Part shown: positions 36,792 to 45,811 of the stretch, piece after piece
How positions within the stretch are numbered: the stretch's first letter is position 1
How the letters are laid out: each line of letters begins with the position of its first letter
Assembly (NCBI GenBank): GCA_000173575.1
Contig: ABYL01000031.1
Span: 1 to 62,737, forward strand
DNA from: Burkholderia sp. H160
GTDB taxonomy: Bacteria; Pseudomonadota; Gammaproteobacteria; Burkholderiales; Burkholderiaceae
DNA length: 62,737 nt
Direction: 5' to 3'
Notes under the pieces: generated by a model
The model's input: the letters and a program-made list of their open reading frames with translations, nothing else
The model's database searches: none
Told to the model about the DNA's origin: nothing
Program-made: the position numbers and the translations under genes

Positions 36792-36936
36792 ATGGCGGCG
36801 GGCGCCCTCACTCGCGCCCAAAAATATTTTTTTCGGAGTGTCGATCCGACGGTCACGAACTCGTCGTAACGTTGAAGACCCAGCTCTCGCAGCCGGTCTT
36901 CCCACTGAGGAACCGTTACTTCAAGGAGTCACAGTT

Positions 36937-37422
36937 ATGTCCAGCGCTGCCGTCAAACCGATCCCGGACGGGATGCACTCAATCACGCCGTACCTGATCT
37001 GCAAGAACGCCGCCGAAGCAATCGCGTTCTACACGAAAGCCTTCAACGCCGTCGAACAGATCCGTCTGCCGGGCCCGGATGGCAAGGTGATGCACGCGTG
37101 CCTGAAAATCGGCGACTCGATGCTGATGCTGACCGACGAATGGCCCGAGCATCAAAGCTTCGGCCCCAACACGCTGAAGGGCACGCCGGTCACGATTCAT
37201 CACTACGTACAAGACGTCGACGCGAGTTTCAAACAGGCCGTCGACGCGGGCGCGACTGTCACGATGCCCGTCACCGACATGTTCTGGGGCGACCGCTACG
37301 GCCAGGTCAAGGACCCGTTCGGCCACAGCTGGTCGCTCGCGACGCACAAGCGCGACCTGAGCACCGAGGAAATCCAGCAGGCGATGGCCTCGATGAACTG
37401 TTCGCCCGAAAAGCAGAAGTGA
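36937..37422 (+). CDS. VOC family protein (PhnB/glyoxalase-like)
   Basis: A 161-residue protein with the VOC beta-alpha-beta-beta-beta repeat: ITPYLICKNAAEAIAFYTKAF, an HACLKIGDSMLMLTDE strand region, VTIHHYVQDVDASFKQAVDAGA, and DRYGQVKDPFGHSWSLATH. It resembles PhnB-type proteins; the ligand is unknown. AAGGAG lies upstream of ATG 36937. It is followed 67 bp later by a second VOC gene. Confidence 0.9.
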   Translation: MSSAAVKPIPDGMHSITPYLICKNAAEAIAFYTKAFNAVEQIRLPGPDGKVMHACLKIGDSMLMLTDEWPEHQSFGPNTLKGTPVTIHHYVQDVDASFKQAVDAGATVTMPVTDMFWGDRYGQVKDPFGHSWSLATHKRDLSTEEIQQAMASMNCSPEKQK

Positions 37423-37489
37423 GCGGCCGGTGGGCCTCGGGCGAACGCGCAACGAGGCCCACCGTCAGCAGTCCCAAAGGAGACACGTC

Positions 37490-37966
37490 ATGCAGAAAAT
37501 CGCGCCGTGCCTGTGGTTCGACGGCAATGCAGAAGAAGCCGCGGATTTCTACACATCCGTGTTTCCGGCTTCGCGCATCACCACCACGCTGCACTACACC
37601 GACGCCGGCCCCGGACCGGAAGGCAAGGTCCTGGCCATTACCTTCGAAATCGAAGGCCAGGAATTCATGGCTCTGAACGGTGGCCCGCAATATAAATTCA
37701 CGCCGGCCATCTCGCTGTTGGTGCACTGCGACTCGCAGGAAGAAGTCGACCGCTACTGGTCGAAACTGCTCGACGGCGGCGGCGAGCCGGTGGCCTGCGG
37801 CTGGCTGCGGGACCGCTTCGGCGTGTCGTGGCAGATCACGCCCAGCGTGCTGCTGGAGATGGTGCACGACCCGGATCGCAAGAAGGCAAGCCGTGTGATG
37901 GCGGCGATGATGAAGATGGTCAAGCTCGATATCGCGTTGCTCGAACAGGCGTATCGCGGCGAGTAG
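37490..37966 (+). CDS. VOC family protein (3-demethylubiquinone methyltransferase-like, PhnB type)
   Basis: A 158-residue protein starting MQKIAPCLWFDGNAEEAADF. It has GPEGKVLAITFEIEGQEFMALNGG, DSQEEVDRYWSKLLDGGGE, and CGWLRDRFGVSWQITP, which together mark the PF06983 VOC subgroup. Older annotations call these 3-demethylubiquinone-9 methyltransferase, which is probably wrong because no SAM-binding fold is present. It is paired with the preceding VOC gene. Confidence 0.9.
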   Translation: MQKIAPCLWFDGNAEEAADFYTSVFPASRITTTLHYTDAGPGPEGKVLAITFEIEGQEFMALNGGPQYKFTPAISLLVHCDSQEEVDRYWSKLLDGGGEPVACGWLRDRFGVSWQITPSVLLEMVHDPDRKKASRVMAAMMKMVKLDIALLEQAYRGE

Positions 37967-38051
37967 GACGGCGCACGGCGCGTGCGCGCGCACCGCACGC
38001 ACGATCTTTTGATAGCATCGGTCTCGACCCCAACAAGGCGAGACAACCACG

Positions 38052-39308
38052 GTGCGCATCAACCGTCAGGCCTTCTTCTGCTCGCTGTTCATCGCGCGTC
38101 TCGCCGATCAGATCCTGCTCTTTCTGGTCCCGCTCGTCGTGTTTCAGACCACGCGCCAGGTCTCGTGGTCGGGCCTCGCGTTCTTCATCGAAACGCTGCC
38201 CCGCTACCTCGTGTTCCCGTTCTTCGGCGCGCTATGCGACCGCTTCCCGCCGCTGCGTCTGATGCGGTTGAGCCAGGCGGTGCGCGCGCTTGCGTGCTTT
38301 GGCGGCATCGCCGCGTATGCGATGTTCGGCGGCATCGGCTGGCTGATCGCGCTGTCGGCCGCGTGCGGCGTGCTGACGAGCCAGGGGCTCGTCGCGCGCG
38401 AGGTGATGCTGCCGCAGATCTTCAGCACGCAGCAGATCCAGAAGGTGCTCGCGTATTCGCAACTGGCCGACCAGCTCGGCTTCGTGCTCGGACCGATGCT
38501 CGCCGCGCTGATGCTCGGTGTGTGGCGCTGGGAGTGGGTGGTCGCCGCGACCGGCGTGCTATTTCTTTTCGCCGACGCCGCGCTGTTCGTCTGGCAGCGA
38601 CTGAGCGGTTTTCGCCCACCCGCTCGGCCAGCGGCGGCGGTCACTCACTGGACGAGGCCGCTGCGCATCGCGCTCGATCACGTATGGGCGCTGCCGGGCC
38701 TGAAGAAGGTCATCATGCTCGCGGCCGCGGAGAACCTCGTGATCGGCGTGACGCTCGCGACATCGGCGGCGATGGTGACGGGCTTGCATGCGCAATCGAA
38801 CCGCTACTACGCGGGTCTGCAAACGGCTGGCGCGATCGCGACGGTGCTGGTGCTGCTGACGGTCGCACGCGCCGGCTGGCCCGCGCGCGTGCTCGGTCCC
38901 GTCGCGTTCGTGACGATCTGCGCGGGCGGCGTGATCGCAGGCGCGAGCGCGTCGCCGTGGGGCTATGCGCTCGGCTTCCTGCTGATTGTCGGCTTCGACA
39001 AGATGTTCAACGTCTACATCCGCAGCGCGCGTTTGCAGATCATTCCACCCGAGGACTACGGCAAGACGATCGGCGTCGCGATCCTACTGAACAACCTGAC
39101 GCAGCCGCTTGCCGGCCTGCTCGTCGGTGTATTCTCCGCGCGCACGCAAACCGGTCCGCTGATCGTCGCGTTATCGCTGACGATGGGCGGCATCGGGGCG
39201 GTCGTTTCGATCGGCTCGTTGCTGCTGCGCCGCAAGCGCGCAAAGTTACCCACAGATTTTGTTGGCAAATCTGTGCATAACTTCCCGGGAAAATCCGCAA
39301 ACCGTTGA
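38052..39308 (+). CDS. Major facilitator superfamily transporter
   Basis: About 418 residues with roughly twelve hydrophobic helices. The start is GTG 38052. The first helix reads FFCSLFIARLADQILLFLVPLVV; a typical loop-2/3 follows (FFGALCDRFPPLRLMRL). The substrate is unknown; the pattern fits MFS_3/enterobactin-exporter-like permeases. The last ~25 residues run through a DnaA-box-bearing palindrome (39245-39281) and look unlike an MFS tail, so the original 3' end may have been altered. Confidence 0.85.
   Translation: MRINRQAFFCSLFIARLADQILLFLVPLVVFQTTRQVSWSGLAFFIETLPRYLVFPFFGALCDRFPPLRLMRLSQAVRALACFGGIAAYAMFGGIGWLIALSAACGVLTSQGLVAREVMLPQIFSTQQIQKVLAYSQLADQLGFVLGPMLAALMLGVWRWEWVVAATGVLFLFADAALFVWQRLSGFRPPARPAAAVTHWTRPLRIALDHVWALPGLKKVIMLAAAENLVIGVTLATSAAMVTGLHAQSNRYYAGLQTAGAIATVLVLLTVARAGWPARVLGPVAFVTICAGGVIAGASASPWGYALGFLLIVGFDKMFNVYIRSARLQIIPPEDYGKTIGVAILLNNLTQPLAGLLVGVFSARTQTGPLIVALSLTMGGIGAVVSIGSLLLRRKRAKLPTDFVGKSVHNFPGKSANR
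39245..39281. other. Imperfect palindrome with two DnaA-box-like 9-mers
   Basis: GTTACCCACAGATTT (39245-39259) and AAATCTGTGCATAAC (39267-39281) are inverted repeats matching at 13 of 15 positions. The right arm contains TTATGCACA on the minus strand, a perfect TTATNCACA DnaA box. The left arm contains TTACCCACA, one mismatch from the box. The element sits inside the 3' end of the MFS gene and is followed by the small palindrome TTCCCGGGAA (39282-39291). Confidence 0.55.
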
Positions 39309-39437
39309 TATGACTGTCGTTTTTTAGTCTGCATCGAAGGTGCGGTAGCGCACGGAGTTTTACCGAGGTTCATGCGTCGCTGGATATGTGTCCACCGGCT
39401 TGCAAAAATTGCCTACCCAATAAGAAAAGGCATACGC

Positions 39438-39578
39438 TGAACTGCACCCCAAAAGTTGGACACCGATCCAACTTTTGGGGTGTTTTTTATGGCGAAGCAT
39501 AGTGAGCAGTTAAAGCGCAAGGTGGTCAGGCAATATCTGGCTGGCGTGGCGGGAACGAGAGTACTGGACCATCGTTGA
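39438..39578 (+). mobile_element. Remnant of an IS3-family insertion sequence (left end)
   Basis: Starts with TGAACTGCACCCC, an IS3-type terminal repeat. A 16-bp perfect inverted repeat follows (39445-39460 and 39467-39482, loop of 6) and then a T-run. ATG 39489 opens a 29-codon frame MAKHSEQLKRKVVRQYLAGV, typical of the OrfA start, after which the reading frame runs out at TGA 39576-39578. No transposase catalytic part, second end or target duplication is seen, so this is a truncated relic. The hairpin plus T-run may now act as a terminator for the MFS gene. Confidence 0.75.
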
Positions 39579-39606
39579 AGCGCTCGACGGCGAGAGAGTC
39601 TGACGC

Positions 39607-40539
39607 TCAAGCCGCCGCGGCCTGCGGCAATGCGAACCCCTGTTCCGCCTGCTCGCCGCCCAACGCATCGAGCAGATCGCGCAGCATGCGATCGAGCTCG
39701 GCCGTCATCAGCGCGACGTCGGAATCGAAGCGTTCGTCGTCGTTCTGAGCGGTCGGGTCGCTCGCTTCCTTGAGCACGTCGAGCGCCGCGACGCGCTTGA
39801 TCGTCAGCGACGGCGTCAGCACGAACGACACGCGATCGTTCCACGTCATCGCAAGCCGCATGCATTGCTTGCCCGCCTCGATGTGCCGGCGCATATCGTC
39901 GGCGTCCAGCGTATGTCCGACATAGCGCACCGTCGCATTGCCCTCGGTGGGCGAGCGCAACTCAGTGTCCTGATCGAGCGTGAAGCCCGCCGGCGCGTCG
40001 CCGTCGAGCAGCCAGCCGGTCATCGCCGCGACCGGCGACTGCGTGACGCGCACCGTCATCAGCGGCAACGAGTCGATCGATTTGACGAGCAGTCCGCGCA
40101 CATCGTCGGCGACCGCCTGCGACGCCGCGTCGATCACGAGCCAGCCGTTCGTGCAATCGATCCACACGCGCGTGTCGCGGCGGATGCTGAACGCGCGCGG
40201 ACGCAGCTCGTCGGTGACCTGCTCCTTCAGTTCACGCATCTGCTTGCGGCCCGGCTTGAAGCCCTGCTGCTCCTCGAGCTCGGCCGCGCGCTCGCGCGTG
40301 ACCTGGGTGACGACCGACGCCGGCAGCAGCTTCTTCTCGGCGCGAAACGTCAGCAGCATCTGACCGTTCATCGCGTAGACGAGCGAGTCGCCATCGCGCG
40401 GCGGCGCCCAGCCTTGGGCCTGCATCTCGACGCTCTGGCCGGGCGCGAACGCGTACGGCGCGAGCCACTTTTGCATCTGTTCAGGGGTGACGGACCACGG
40501 AGCGGGCAGACGGTGCAGCTGAAGGTTTTTGAACCACAT
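39607..40539 (-). CDS. rdgC: Recombination-associated protein RdgC
   Basis: A 310-residue protein with the RdgC start [12 protein letters not shown]. It continues with [19 protein letters not shown], the conserved [19 protein letters not shown], and [17 protein letters not shown]. It binds DNA non-specifically as a ring dimer and limits RecA activity. It is convergent with the MFS gene; the IS remnant lies in the gap between them. Confidence 0.95.
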   Translation of the reverse strand: MWFKNLQLHRLPAPWSVTPEQMQKWLAPYAFAPGQSVEMQAQGWAPPRDGDSLVYAMNGQMLLTFRAEKKLLPASVVTQVTRERAAELEEQQGFKPGRKQMRELKEQVTDELRPRAFSIRRDTRVWIDCTNGWLVIDAASQAVADDVRGLLVKSIDSLPLMTVRVTQSPVAAMTGWLLDGDAPAGFTLDQDTELRSPTEGNATVRYVGHTLDADDMRRHIEAGKQCMRLAMTWNDRVSFVLTPSLTIKRVAALDVLKEASDPTAQNDDERFDSDVALMTAELDRMLRDLLDALGGEQAEQGFALPQAAAA

Positions 40540-40648
40540 GAGCGAAGTCGGATTTGGGCAAAGCGCAGCATTTTATCCGACGAGACCCAGCCGTTTGGCG
40601 GCAAATCACCTAGACTTTTTCTCAGGACAGACCTAGACGGAGGCGTTC

Positions 40649-40978
40649 ATGGCCGACGAAACCGCAGGCTGGCAGACGGTGCAATACGAAGGCTTCGAGA
40701 TACACGTGTCACCTGTCGCGAAGGACCCGCCCGACCCGGCGCATGCCGCCGATACGGCGGCCGCGCCAAGCAGCCGCTACACGTATCTCGGCTACGTCTG
40801 CCATCCGGGCGCCAATCCCCATCTTCCCGGCCATGCCGTGACGTTTCACGCGGATGGCGAGGAGAGCTTCGCGAGCCTCGACGACGCGCTATACGAAGCG
40901 GTGCACGTGGGACGCAGCATCATCGACGGCACGCATCCGGATCTGACCGTGCTGCCGCTCGTGACGGGCGGCGTTTGA
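40649..40978 (+). CDS. Conserved hypothetical protein (109 aa)
   Basis: A small soluble protein with WQTVQYEGFEIHVSP, a Pro/Ala-rich middle, YTYLGYVCHPGA, HAVTFHADGEESFASLDDALYEAVHVGRSIIDG, and an end rich in Val/Leu/Gly. Codon use is like the neighbours and the start has a GGAGG-type sequence upstream (ACGGAGGCG, 40637-40645). It does not match a family I can name; the layout (beta strands, then one helix) suggests a small ligand- or protein-binding fold. Confidence 0.75.
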   Translation: MADETAGWQTVQYEGFEIHVSPVAKDPPDPAHAADTAAAPSSRYTYLGYVCHPGANPHLPGHAVTFHADGEESFASLDDALYEAVHVGRSIIDGTHPDLTVLPLVTGGV

Positions 40979-41006
40979 CACGCGCCGCGCGTCGACGCTT
41001 GTCCCG

Positions 41007-41852
41007 TCAGCCCAATGCGCGTTTGATGCGCGACTTCAGCAGCGCACGGCGCAGCCGGCCGGTGCGCTCCGGCTCGCTGACGGCGAGCGCGCCGTCGGCG
41101 GCGGTGCCGCGGCGCAGGTAATAGCGGTCGAAGGTCGCCTGCGTCATCCCCCACTTGTTGAGGAACTGCCGACGCCCGTCGTTCTTCACGATCTTGCCGG
41201 TGCTCTTCTGCTGGAAGTGATAGACGAGACTGTCGCCGACACCGACGAACACGCGGCAGCCGGCGTCCCACAGCTTCATCGAGAAATCGTTGTCGCTGCT
41301 CATGCCGGGGCTCAGCTCGCTGCTGTAGCCGCCCACCTTGAACCACCAGTCGCGGTGCACGAGCGTCGGCGGCCATGTCGCGCCGCGCCAGTCGGCGCGC
41401 ACGAGACTGGGCGCGGCAGAGACCAGCTCGTCGGCGCGAAACACCTGTGCATCGCGGCCGAAGTCGCGCACGACCACGCACGGATTGCCCGAATCGACCG
41501 GCTCGATCATCGTGCCCGACAGCATGAACAGGTTGTCGGCCGGCATCTGCGCAAGACGCTTGACGAGCGCGTCGTCCCAGCCTGGGCAGCAGTACATGTC
41601 ATCGTTCATGTAGACGATGTAGTCCTGCGTCGCGCGCGCCGCCGCGATGTTGACCGCGTGGCAGATGCCGATATTGCCGGGCGACGCCGTGTGCTCGATG
41701 CCCTCGTCGCGCACCCACGCGAGCGTGCCGTCCGAGCCGTCGTTCACGTGCACGATGATCTGGTGCCGATGCGTCGAATGACGCCGCAGGCTTTTGATCA
41801 CGAGGCGCAGATAAGGCAGATTGTTCCAGGTCGGGATGATGATTGAAAACAT
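41007..41852 (-). CDS. GT2 glycosyltransferase
   Basis: A 281-residue GT-A enzyme beginning MFSIIIPTWNNLPYLRLVIK. The DGSDGTL loop, the metal-binding MNDDMY (DXD-like) near residue 94, and the acceptor region FSMKLWDAG follow. It sits at the edge of the LPS core locus, divergent from waaL. It probably adds a sugar to the core or a related glycan; the sugar cannot be read from sequence. ATG 41852 is preferred over an upstream in-frame ATG at 41906. Confidence 0.88.
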   Translation of the reverse strand: MFSIIIPTWNNLPYLRLVIKSLRRHSTHRHQIIVHVNDGSDGTLAWVRDEGIEHTASPGNIGICHAVNIAAARATQDYIVYMNDDMYCCPGWDDALVKRLAQMPADNLFMLSGTMIEPVDSGNPCVVVRDFGRDAQVFRADELVSAAPSLVRADWRGATWPPTLVHRDWWFKVGGYSSELSPGMSSDNDFSMKLWDAGCRVFVGVGDSLVYHFQQKSTGKIVKNDGRRQFLNKWGMTQATFDRYYLRRGTAADGALAVSEPERTGRLRRALLKSRIKRALG

Positions 41853-42034
41853 CGAGTCGGTCCGTTGAGCTGGGCACGGGCGCGGCCTGCGCCGCGCACC
41901 GGCCATGAGTGTCGCGCGATTGTACCGCCCCCGCCTGCCCGCACGTCAGACGCCGCCCGTGCGCCCCAGCGCATGCCGAGGCCCCCTAGCCTTACAGCGT
42001 GCGCCAGCAAGCATATTGCAAGGGAGCACATGGT

Positions 42035-42040
42035 TATAAT
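42035..42040 (+). promoter_or_regulatory. -10 element upstream of the waaL leader ORF
   Basis: A perfect TATAAT, within TGGTTATAATCC. The -35 region is weak (CATATT at 17 bp, or TTGCAA at only 13 bp). Transcription would start near 42047, about 26 nt before the short leader ORF. Confidence 0.5.
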
Positions 42041-42072
42041 CCGGATCGCTCTACCGTCTTGGAAGGATTCAA

Positions 42073-42141
42073 ATGGTCCGGCCCCCCCTGCAATTTCACC
42101 ACCGGAACGGTAGTGTGTTCATCGATAACGTAGACCTATGA
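42073..42141 (+). CDS. 22-codon leader ORF overlapping the waaL start
   Basis: ATG 42073 is preceded by GGAAGGA (42061-42067), an excellent ribosome-binding site with a 5-bp spacer. The frame encodes MVRPPLQFHHRNGSVFIDNV plus DL and stops at TGA 42139-42141, which overlaps the waaL ATG by four bases. waaL itself has no visible Shine-Dalgarno sequence, so ribosomes probably reach it by translating this leader and re-initiating. Peptide function, if any, is unknown. Confidence 0.5.
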   Translation: MVRPPLQFHHRNGSVFIDNVDL

Positions 42142-43433
42142 TTTTTGCATCCAGCCTGGTCTGGCTTACGACGGCTCTGCTGTTTCTCGCGCCCGCGGTC
42201 AATCTGATGTGGCGCGGCGGCACCGGCTACTGCTTTTTCGCACTCCTCGCGCTCGCGCTCGGCGCGGCCATCGCCAACCGGCGCATGCCGGGCTATTTCT
42301 CCGCCTTGCGCACCTACCGCTGGTTCACGATCGGCATGCTCGCCTTCGTCGTCGGGATCGGCGCGCAGCAACTGGCGCTCGGCTACTGGCTGCCCCGCGA
42401 GTTCGACAACGCGTCGCGTTTCGTGCTCGCGCTGCTGGTGTTCCTGCTGCTGCGGCAATTGCCGTCACGCAATCTGCGCATGATCGGCTGGGGCTGCGCG
42501 GCCGGCGCGCTCGCGGTCGGCGCATGGGCAATCATCGATCAGCCGCCCGGCGGCTGGACCGAAGCGAACCGTCTGAACAACTCGTACACGAACGCGATTC
42601 CGTTCGGCGATACCTCGTTGCTGCTCGCGTTTCTGTCGGTGTTCACGCTTGGCTGGGACAATCCGCGCGACTGGCGCGTGCTGGTGCCGCGCGTCCTCGC
42701 GCTGGTGTCGGGCGGCTATGCATCGTTTCTGTCGGGCACGCGCGGCGGCTGGCTCGCGGTGCCGGTGTTCGTCGTGCTGCTCGGCATGCAGTACCACTGG
42801 TTCACGCAGAAAAAGCGCCTGCTGATCGCGACGCTCGCGATCGTGATCGCGGCGGGCGGGGTGCTGTCGACCGAACGGGTTCAGAAGCGCTTGGCCGAGG
42901 TGCCGAACGACGTGTCGATGATGCACAAGGGCGAGGACGACACGGCCACCGGCCTGCGCCTGCAACTGTGGAACGCGTCACGGTTGATGTTCGAGCGGCA
43001 TCCGGTGTGGGGCGTCGGCAAAGGCCATCTGGTCGACGAGCTCGGCGTGATGGCCAAGCGCGGCGAAGTGAAGGCCGAGATCGTCAACGAGCGCGCGCAT
43101 AGCGACTTTTTCTCAACGCTCGCCGAGATGGGCGCGGTCGGCGTGATCTGCCTGTTGCTGTTCTACTACGGGATCACGGTCTATTTCTGGCGAAACCGGC
43201 TTGCGACCGATCCGACGATTCGCGCCGCCTCGTACGCGGGTCTCGCGGTCGCGACGAGCACGGTGATCTTCGGGCTCACGATCGACGTGCTGGTGCCGAT
43301 GATGGTGACGGTGCTGATCGCCTCGCTGGTGGCGACGCTGCTGGCGGTAATCGATGCGCGCCAACGCGAGTTGCGAAGCGACGCGCGGGTCACGCCGGCG
43401 GCGCGAGTGCGCGAGAAGCAGCCGCACGATTGA
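42138..43433 (+). CDS. waaL: O-antigen ligase (WaaL family)
   Basis: A 431-residue polytopic membrane protein with about twelve hydrophobic segments. SGTRGGWLAVPVFVVLLG is the Wzy/WaaL central motif. The large periplasmic loop has RHPVWGVGKGHL and NERAHSDFFSTLAEMGAVG, with the conserved His of the ligase. The enzyme transfers undecaprenyl-linked O antigen to lipid A-core in the periplasm. A Wzy polymerase is the main alternative, but the surrounding core glycosyltransferases and msbA favour ligase. Confidence 0.85.
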   Translation: MIFASSLVWLTTALLFLAPAVNLMWRGGTGYCFFALLALALGAAIANRRMPGYFSALRTYRWFTIGMLAFVVGIGAQQLALGYWLPREFDNASRFVLALLVFLLLRQLPSRNLRMIGWGCAAGALAVGAWAIIDQPPGGWTEANRLNNSYTNAIPFGDTSLLLAFLSVFTLGWDNPRDWRVLVPRVLALVSGGYASFLSGTRGGWLAVPVFVVLLGMQYHWFTQKKRLLIATLAIVIAAGGVLSTERVQKRLAEVPNDVSMMHKGEDDTATGLRLQLWNASRLMFERHPVWGVGKGHLVDELGVMAKRGEVKAEIVNERAHSDFFSTLAEMGAVGVICLLLFYYGITVYFWRNRLATDPTIRAASYAGLAVATSTVIFGLTIDVLVPMMVTVLIASLVATLLAVIDARQRELRSDARVTPAARVREKQPHD

Positions 43434-43475
43434 TTGTTTGAGAAGAGGTGGTCACCCGAACCCGGGCCGCCGCCC

Positions 43476-44570
43476 TCATCCTCGCGTGAACACCTCGTAA
43501 AGCGCCGCGACGTGCGCGTCGACGCGCGGGTCGTACACGAGGCTCTCGCGCGGCGCCGCGATCCGCGCCCCGCCGCTCTTCACGCGCTCGACCGCCTGCT
43601 CGATCGCGCGCTCGAAACTGCCCTCGGACTGCCGCGAAAACTCGATCTTCGCCGGCCCGGTCACGGTCTCCGCCGAGCCGACGTTGTCGGCGATCACGAG
43701 CGGCGTGCCGCACATCACCGACTCGACACCGACGAGCCCGAACGGCTCGTAGGCCGACGCGACGACCGTGAAATCGGCGGCCGCGAACAGCTTCTCGATC
43801 TCCTTGCTGTAACCCGCGTAACGAATTGTGTCGCCGGTCTTCGGCACCGGCCGTCCCGCCACGACGAGGCAGACCGGCAGCGTCGTGCGCGAGAAAAACG
43901 CTTCGAGCAGCGGATAGCCCTTGCGCTCGTGACTCGTCGACGAGAACACGAACATCACGCGGTCGTCGGGGACGCCAAGCTGGCGGCGCACGGCCGCGCG
44001 TCCGGCGGCGTCGAGCGGTCTGAAGCGTTCGGTGTCGACGGGCGGATAGAGCACGTCGATGCGCGCGGCCGGCACGTCATAGAAACGCTGCAACTCGCGG
44101 CTCATCAATTGCGAATGCGCGACGATCGCGCGCGATCGCGTGTAGACGCGCCGCTCGAGTTCGATCTGCCACTCGTCGCTGCGACGCGGCGCGCGGCCCG
44201 CGGCTTCGAGCGAGCCCGGATGCGTGCCGCCGCACAAGGCGACGTCTGCATGCGTCGAGTGATTGATCGAGAACACGCACGCCGGGCGATGCCGCTTCAG
44301 ACGCTGCTGCAGACGCCAGTCGAACGCGAGGTTGCGCAGCTTGCGCGGCGCCCAGCGCACGTTGAGCGGCTGCGCGTCGATCCACGCGGCCTCCGGCAGC
44401 GCGCGGTCGATCTCGCGCGCGAACAGCGTCGGACGCAAACCCATTCGATGCAGGCCGGCGATCACGTCGCGCGTGTAGCGCTCGGCGCCACCGCTGTTCT
44501 TCAGCGCCTGGGCAGTCAGCGCGATGTCGATGAGGGGACGGCGGTTCGGGTCGCGGGTCGGCTCTGACAA
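43476..44570 (-). CDS. GT4 glycosyltransferase
   Basis: A GT-B enzyme of ~364 residues. N-terminal IDIALTAQALKNSGGAERYTRDV includes the glycine-rich donor loop. The C-terminal domain has VMFVFSSTSHERKGYPLL and EPFGLVGVESVMCGTPL, the E-x7-E motif. The region has no ATG; TTG 44570 (SEPTRDPNRR) is the preferred start and TTG 44636 an alternative that adds a polar leader. It is convergent with waaL, 42 bp away, and belongs to the LPS core set. The sugar is unknown. Confidence 0.85.
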   Translation of the reverse strand: MSEPTRDPNRRPLIDIALTAQALKNSGGAERYTRDVIAGLHRMGLRPTLFAREIDRALPEAAWIDAQPLNVRWAPRKLRNLAFDWRLQQRLKRHRPACVFSINHSTHADVALCGGTHPGSLEAAGRAPRRSDEWQIELERRVYTRSRAIVAHSQLMSRELQRFYDVPAARIDVLYPPVDTERFRPLDAAGRAAVRRQLGVPDDRVMFVFSSTSHERKGYPLLEAFFSRTTLPVCLVVAGRPVPKTGDTIRYAGYSKEIEKLFAAADFTVVASAYEPFGLVGVESVMCGTPLVIADNVGSAETVTGPAKIEFSRQSEGSFERAIEQAVERVKSGGARIAAPRESLVYDPRVDAHVAALYEVFTRG

Positions 44571-44751
44571 GGATCGGTCTCGGTGAGGCGCACGCGCGGG
44601 CGAGGCCGTGAGTGCGGAGTTTCGGGGCAGCGGCAATTGTAAAGGATGGGTTTCGCCGGGCTCAGGTCGAGGTGCCCAGGTTTGCCGCGTGCTTCGCGCG
44701 GCGCGGCCGTCAGCGGCTAGAATCTAGGCCACTCGCCTTCCTCCCGACTCC

Positions 44752-45768
44752 ATGACCGATAGCCTGCCGCCCGCCGCAACCGCCGACACTGCCCGCCCGC
44801 TCGTCTCGATGCTCGTGATCGCCTACAACCAGGCGCAGCAGATCGGCGACGCCGTGCGCTGCGCGCTCGCGCAAACCTACGAGCCGCTCGAAATCATCGT
44901 TTCCGACGACGCGTCCAGCGACGCCACCTTCGCCGCGATCGAAGCGGCGCTTGCCGGCTATAGCGGGCCACATCGCGTGATCGCACGGCGCAACACCGTG
45001 AACCAGGGCATCAGCGCACACCTGTCGCAACTCGCGCAGCTCGCGCATGGCGAGCTCCTGTTCGTCGCCGCCGGCGACGACATGTCGGCGCCCGAGCGCT
45101 GCGCGCGCGTCGTCGACTGCTGGCTCGCGCATGGGCGGCGCCCCGACCTGATCGCGACCGATCTCGCCGATATGGACGAAGGGGGACATGTGCACGAGCG
45201 CGTGAGCCCGACCGAACTCGATCGCTACCACAGCTTCGACGACTGGCTCGCCGAGCGTCCCTGGCTGATCGGCGCGGCACACACGTGGTCGCGACGTCTG
45301 ATCGAGCGCTTCGGGCCGATGCTGCCGGGTGCCGCGGCCGAAGATCAGATCATGGTGCTGCGCGCGATCCTGTCGGGCGGCGCGATCAGTCTGCGCGAGC
45401 CGCTGGTGCGCTACCGGCGCGGCGGACTATCGCGCAAGCGCCGCTACCAGTCGGTCGATGAGCTGATCGCACGGATGCGGCAGAGCAATCGCTACGGACT
45501 CGCGGAGCTCGCGCAGCTACAGCGCGACGCGGAAATCGCCGGCATCGGGGAACGCATGCGCGCGGCAATGGCGCCGAAGCTCGCGCGCGAGCAGTTCATC
45601 CACGCGATGTTCGAAGCCGGCAGCCTCGGCGAACGCATCGGGCTGGTGACGCGCAGCGCCGGCGTGAAGCTCGGGCTGCGGATTCGGATGTTCCTGTACG
45701 CGAGTTGTCCGGCGGTCTATGCGCCGGGTATCTGGATCAAGCGGGTCGTGCGCGGCAGAAAGGCTTGA
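44752..45768 (+). CDS. GT2 glycosyltransferase
   Basis: A 338-residue GT-A enzyme: RPLVSMLVIAYNQAQQIGDAV, SDDASSDATFAAIE, and VAAGDDMSAPER as the DXD-like metal site. The C-terminal ~60 residues are basic and include a hydrophobic patch (MFLYASCPAVYAPGIW), which may be a membrane-association helix. A TAGAAT hexamer at 44718-44723 could be its -10. Probably an LPS core or O-chain sugar transferase. Confidence 0.87.
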   Translation: MTDSLPPAATADTARPLVSMLVIAYNQAQQIGDAVRCALAQTYEPLEIIVSDDASSDATFAAIEAALAGYSGPHRVIARRNTVNQGISAHLSQLAQLAHGELLFVAAGDDMSAPERCARVVDCWLAHGRRPDLIATDLADMDEGGHVHERVSPTELDRYHSFDDWLAERPWLIGAAHTWSRRLIERFGPMLPGAAAEDQIMVLRAILSGGAISLREPLVRYRRGGLSRKRRYQSVDELIARMRQSNRYGLAELAQLQRDAEIAGIGERMRAAMAPKLAREQFIHAMFEAGSLGERIGLVTRSAGVKLGLRIRMFLYASCPAVYAPGIWIKRVVRGRKA

Positions 45769-45811
45769 AGACGGCGGCGGGGTCTGGACGTGCTTTGTAG
45801 CGCGACACCGG

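Noticed and set aside
37490-37966. 3-demethylubiquinone-9 3-methyltransferase
   Set aside because: The protein is a VOC-fold PhnB-type protein and shows no SAM-binding motif.
39245-39281. A replication origin
   Set aside because: Only two DnaA-like boxes, no AT-rich unwinding region, and no dnaA/dnaN or parAB genes nearby.
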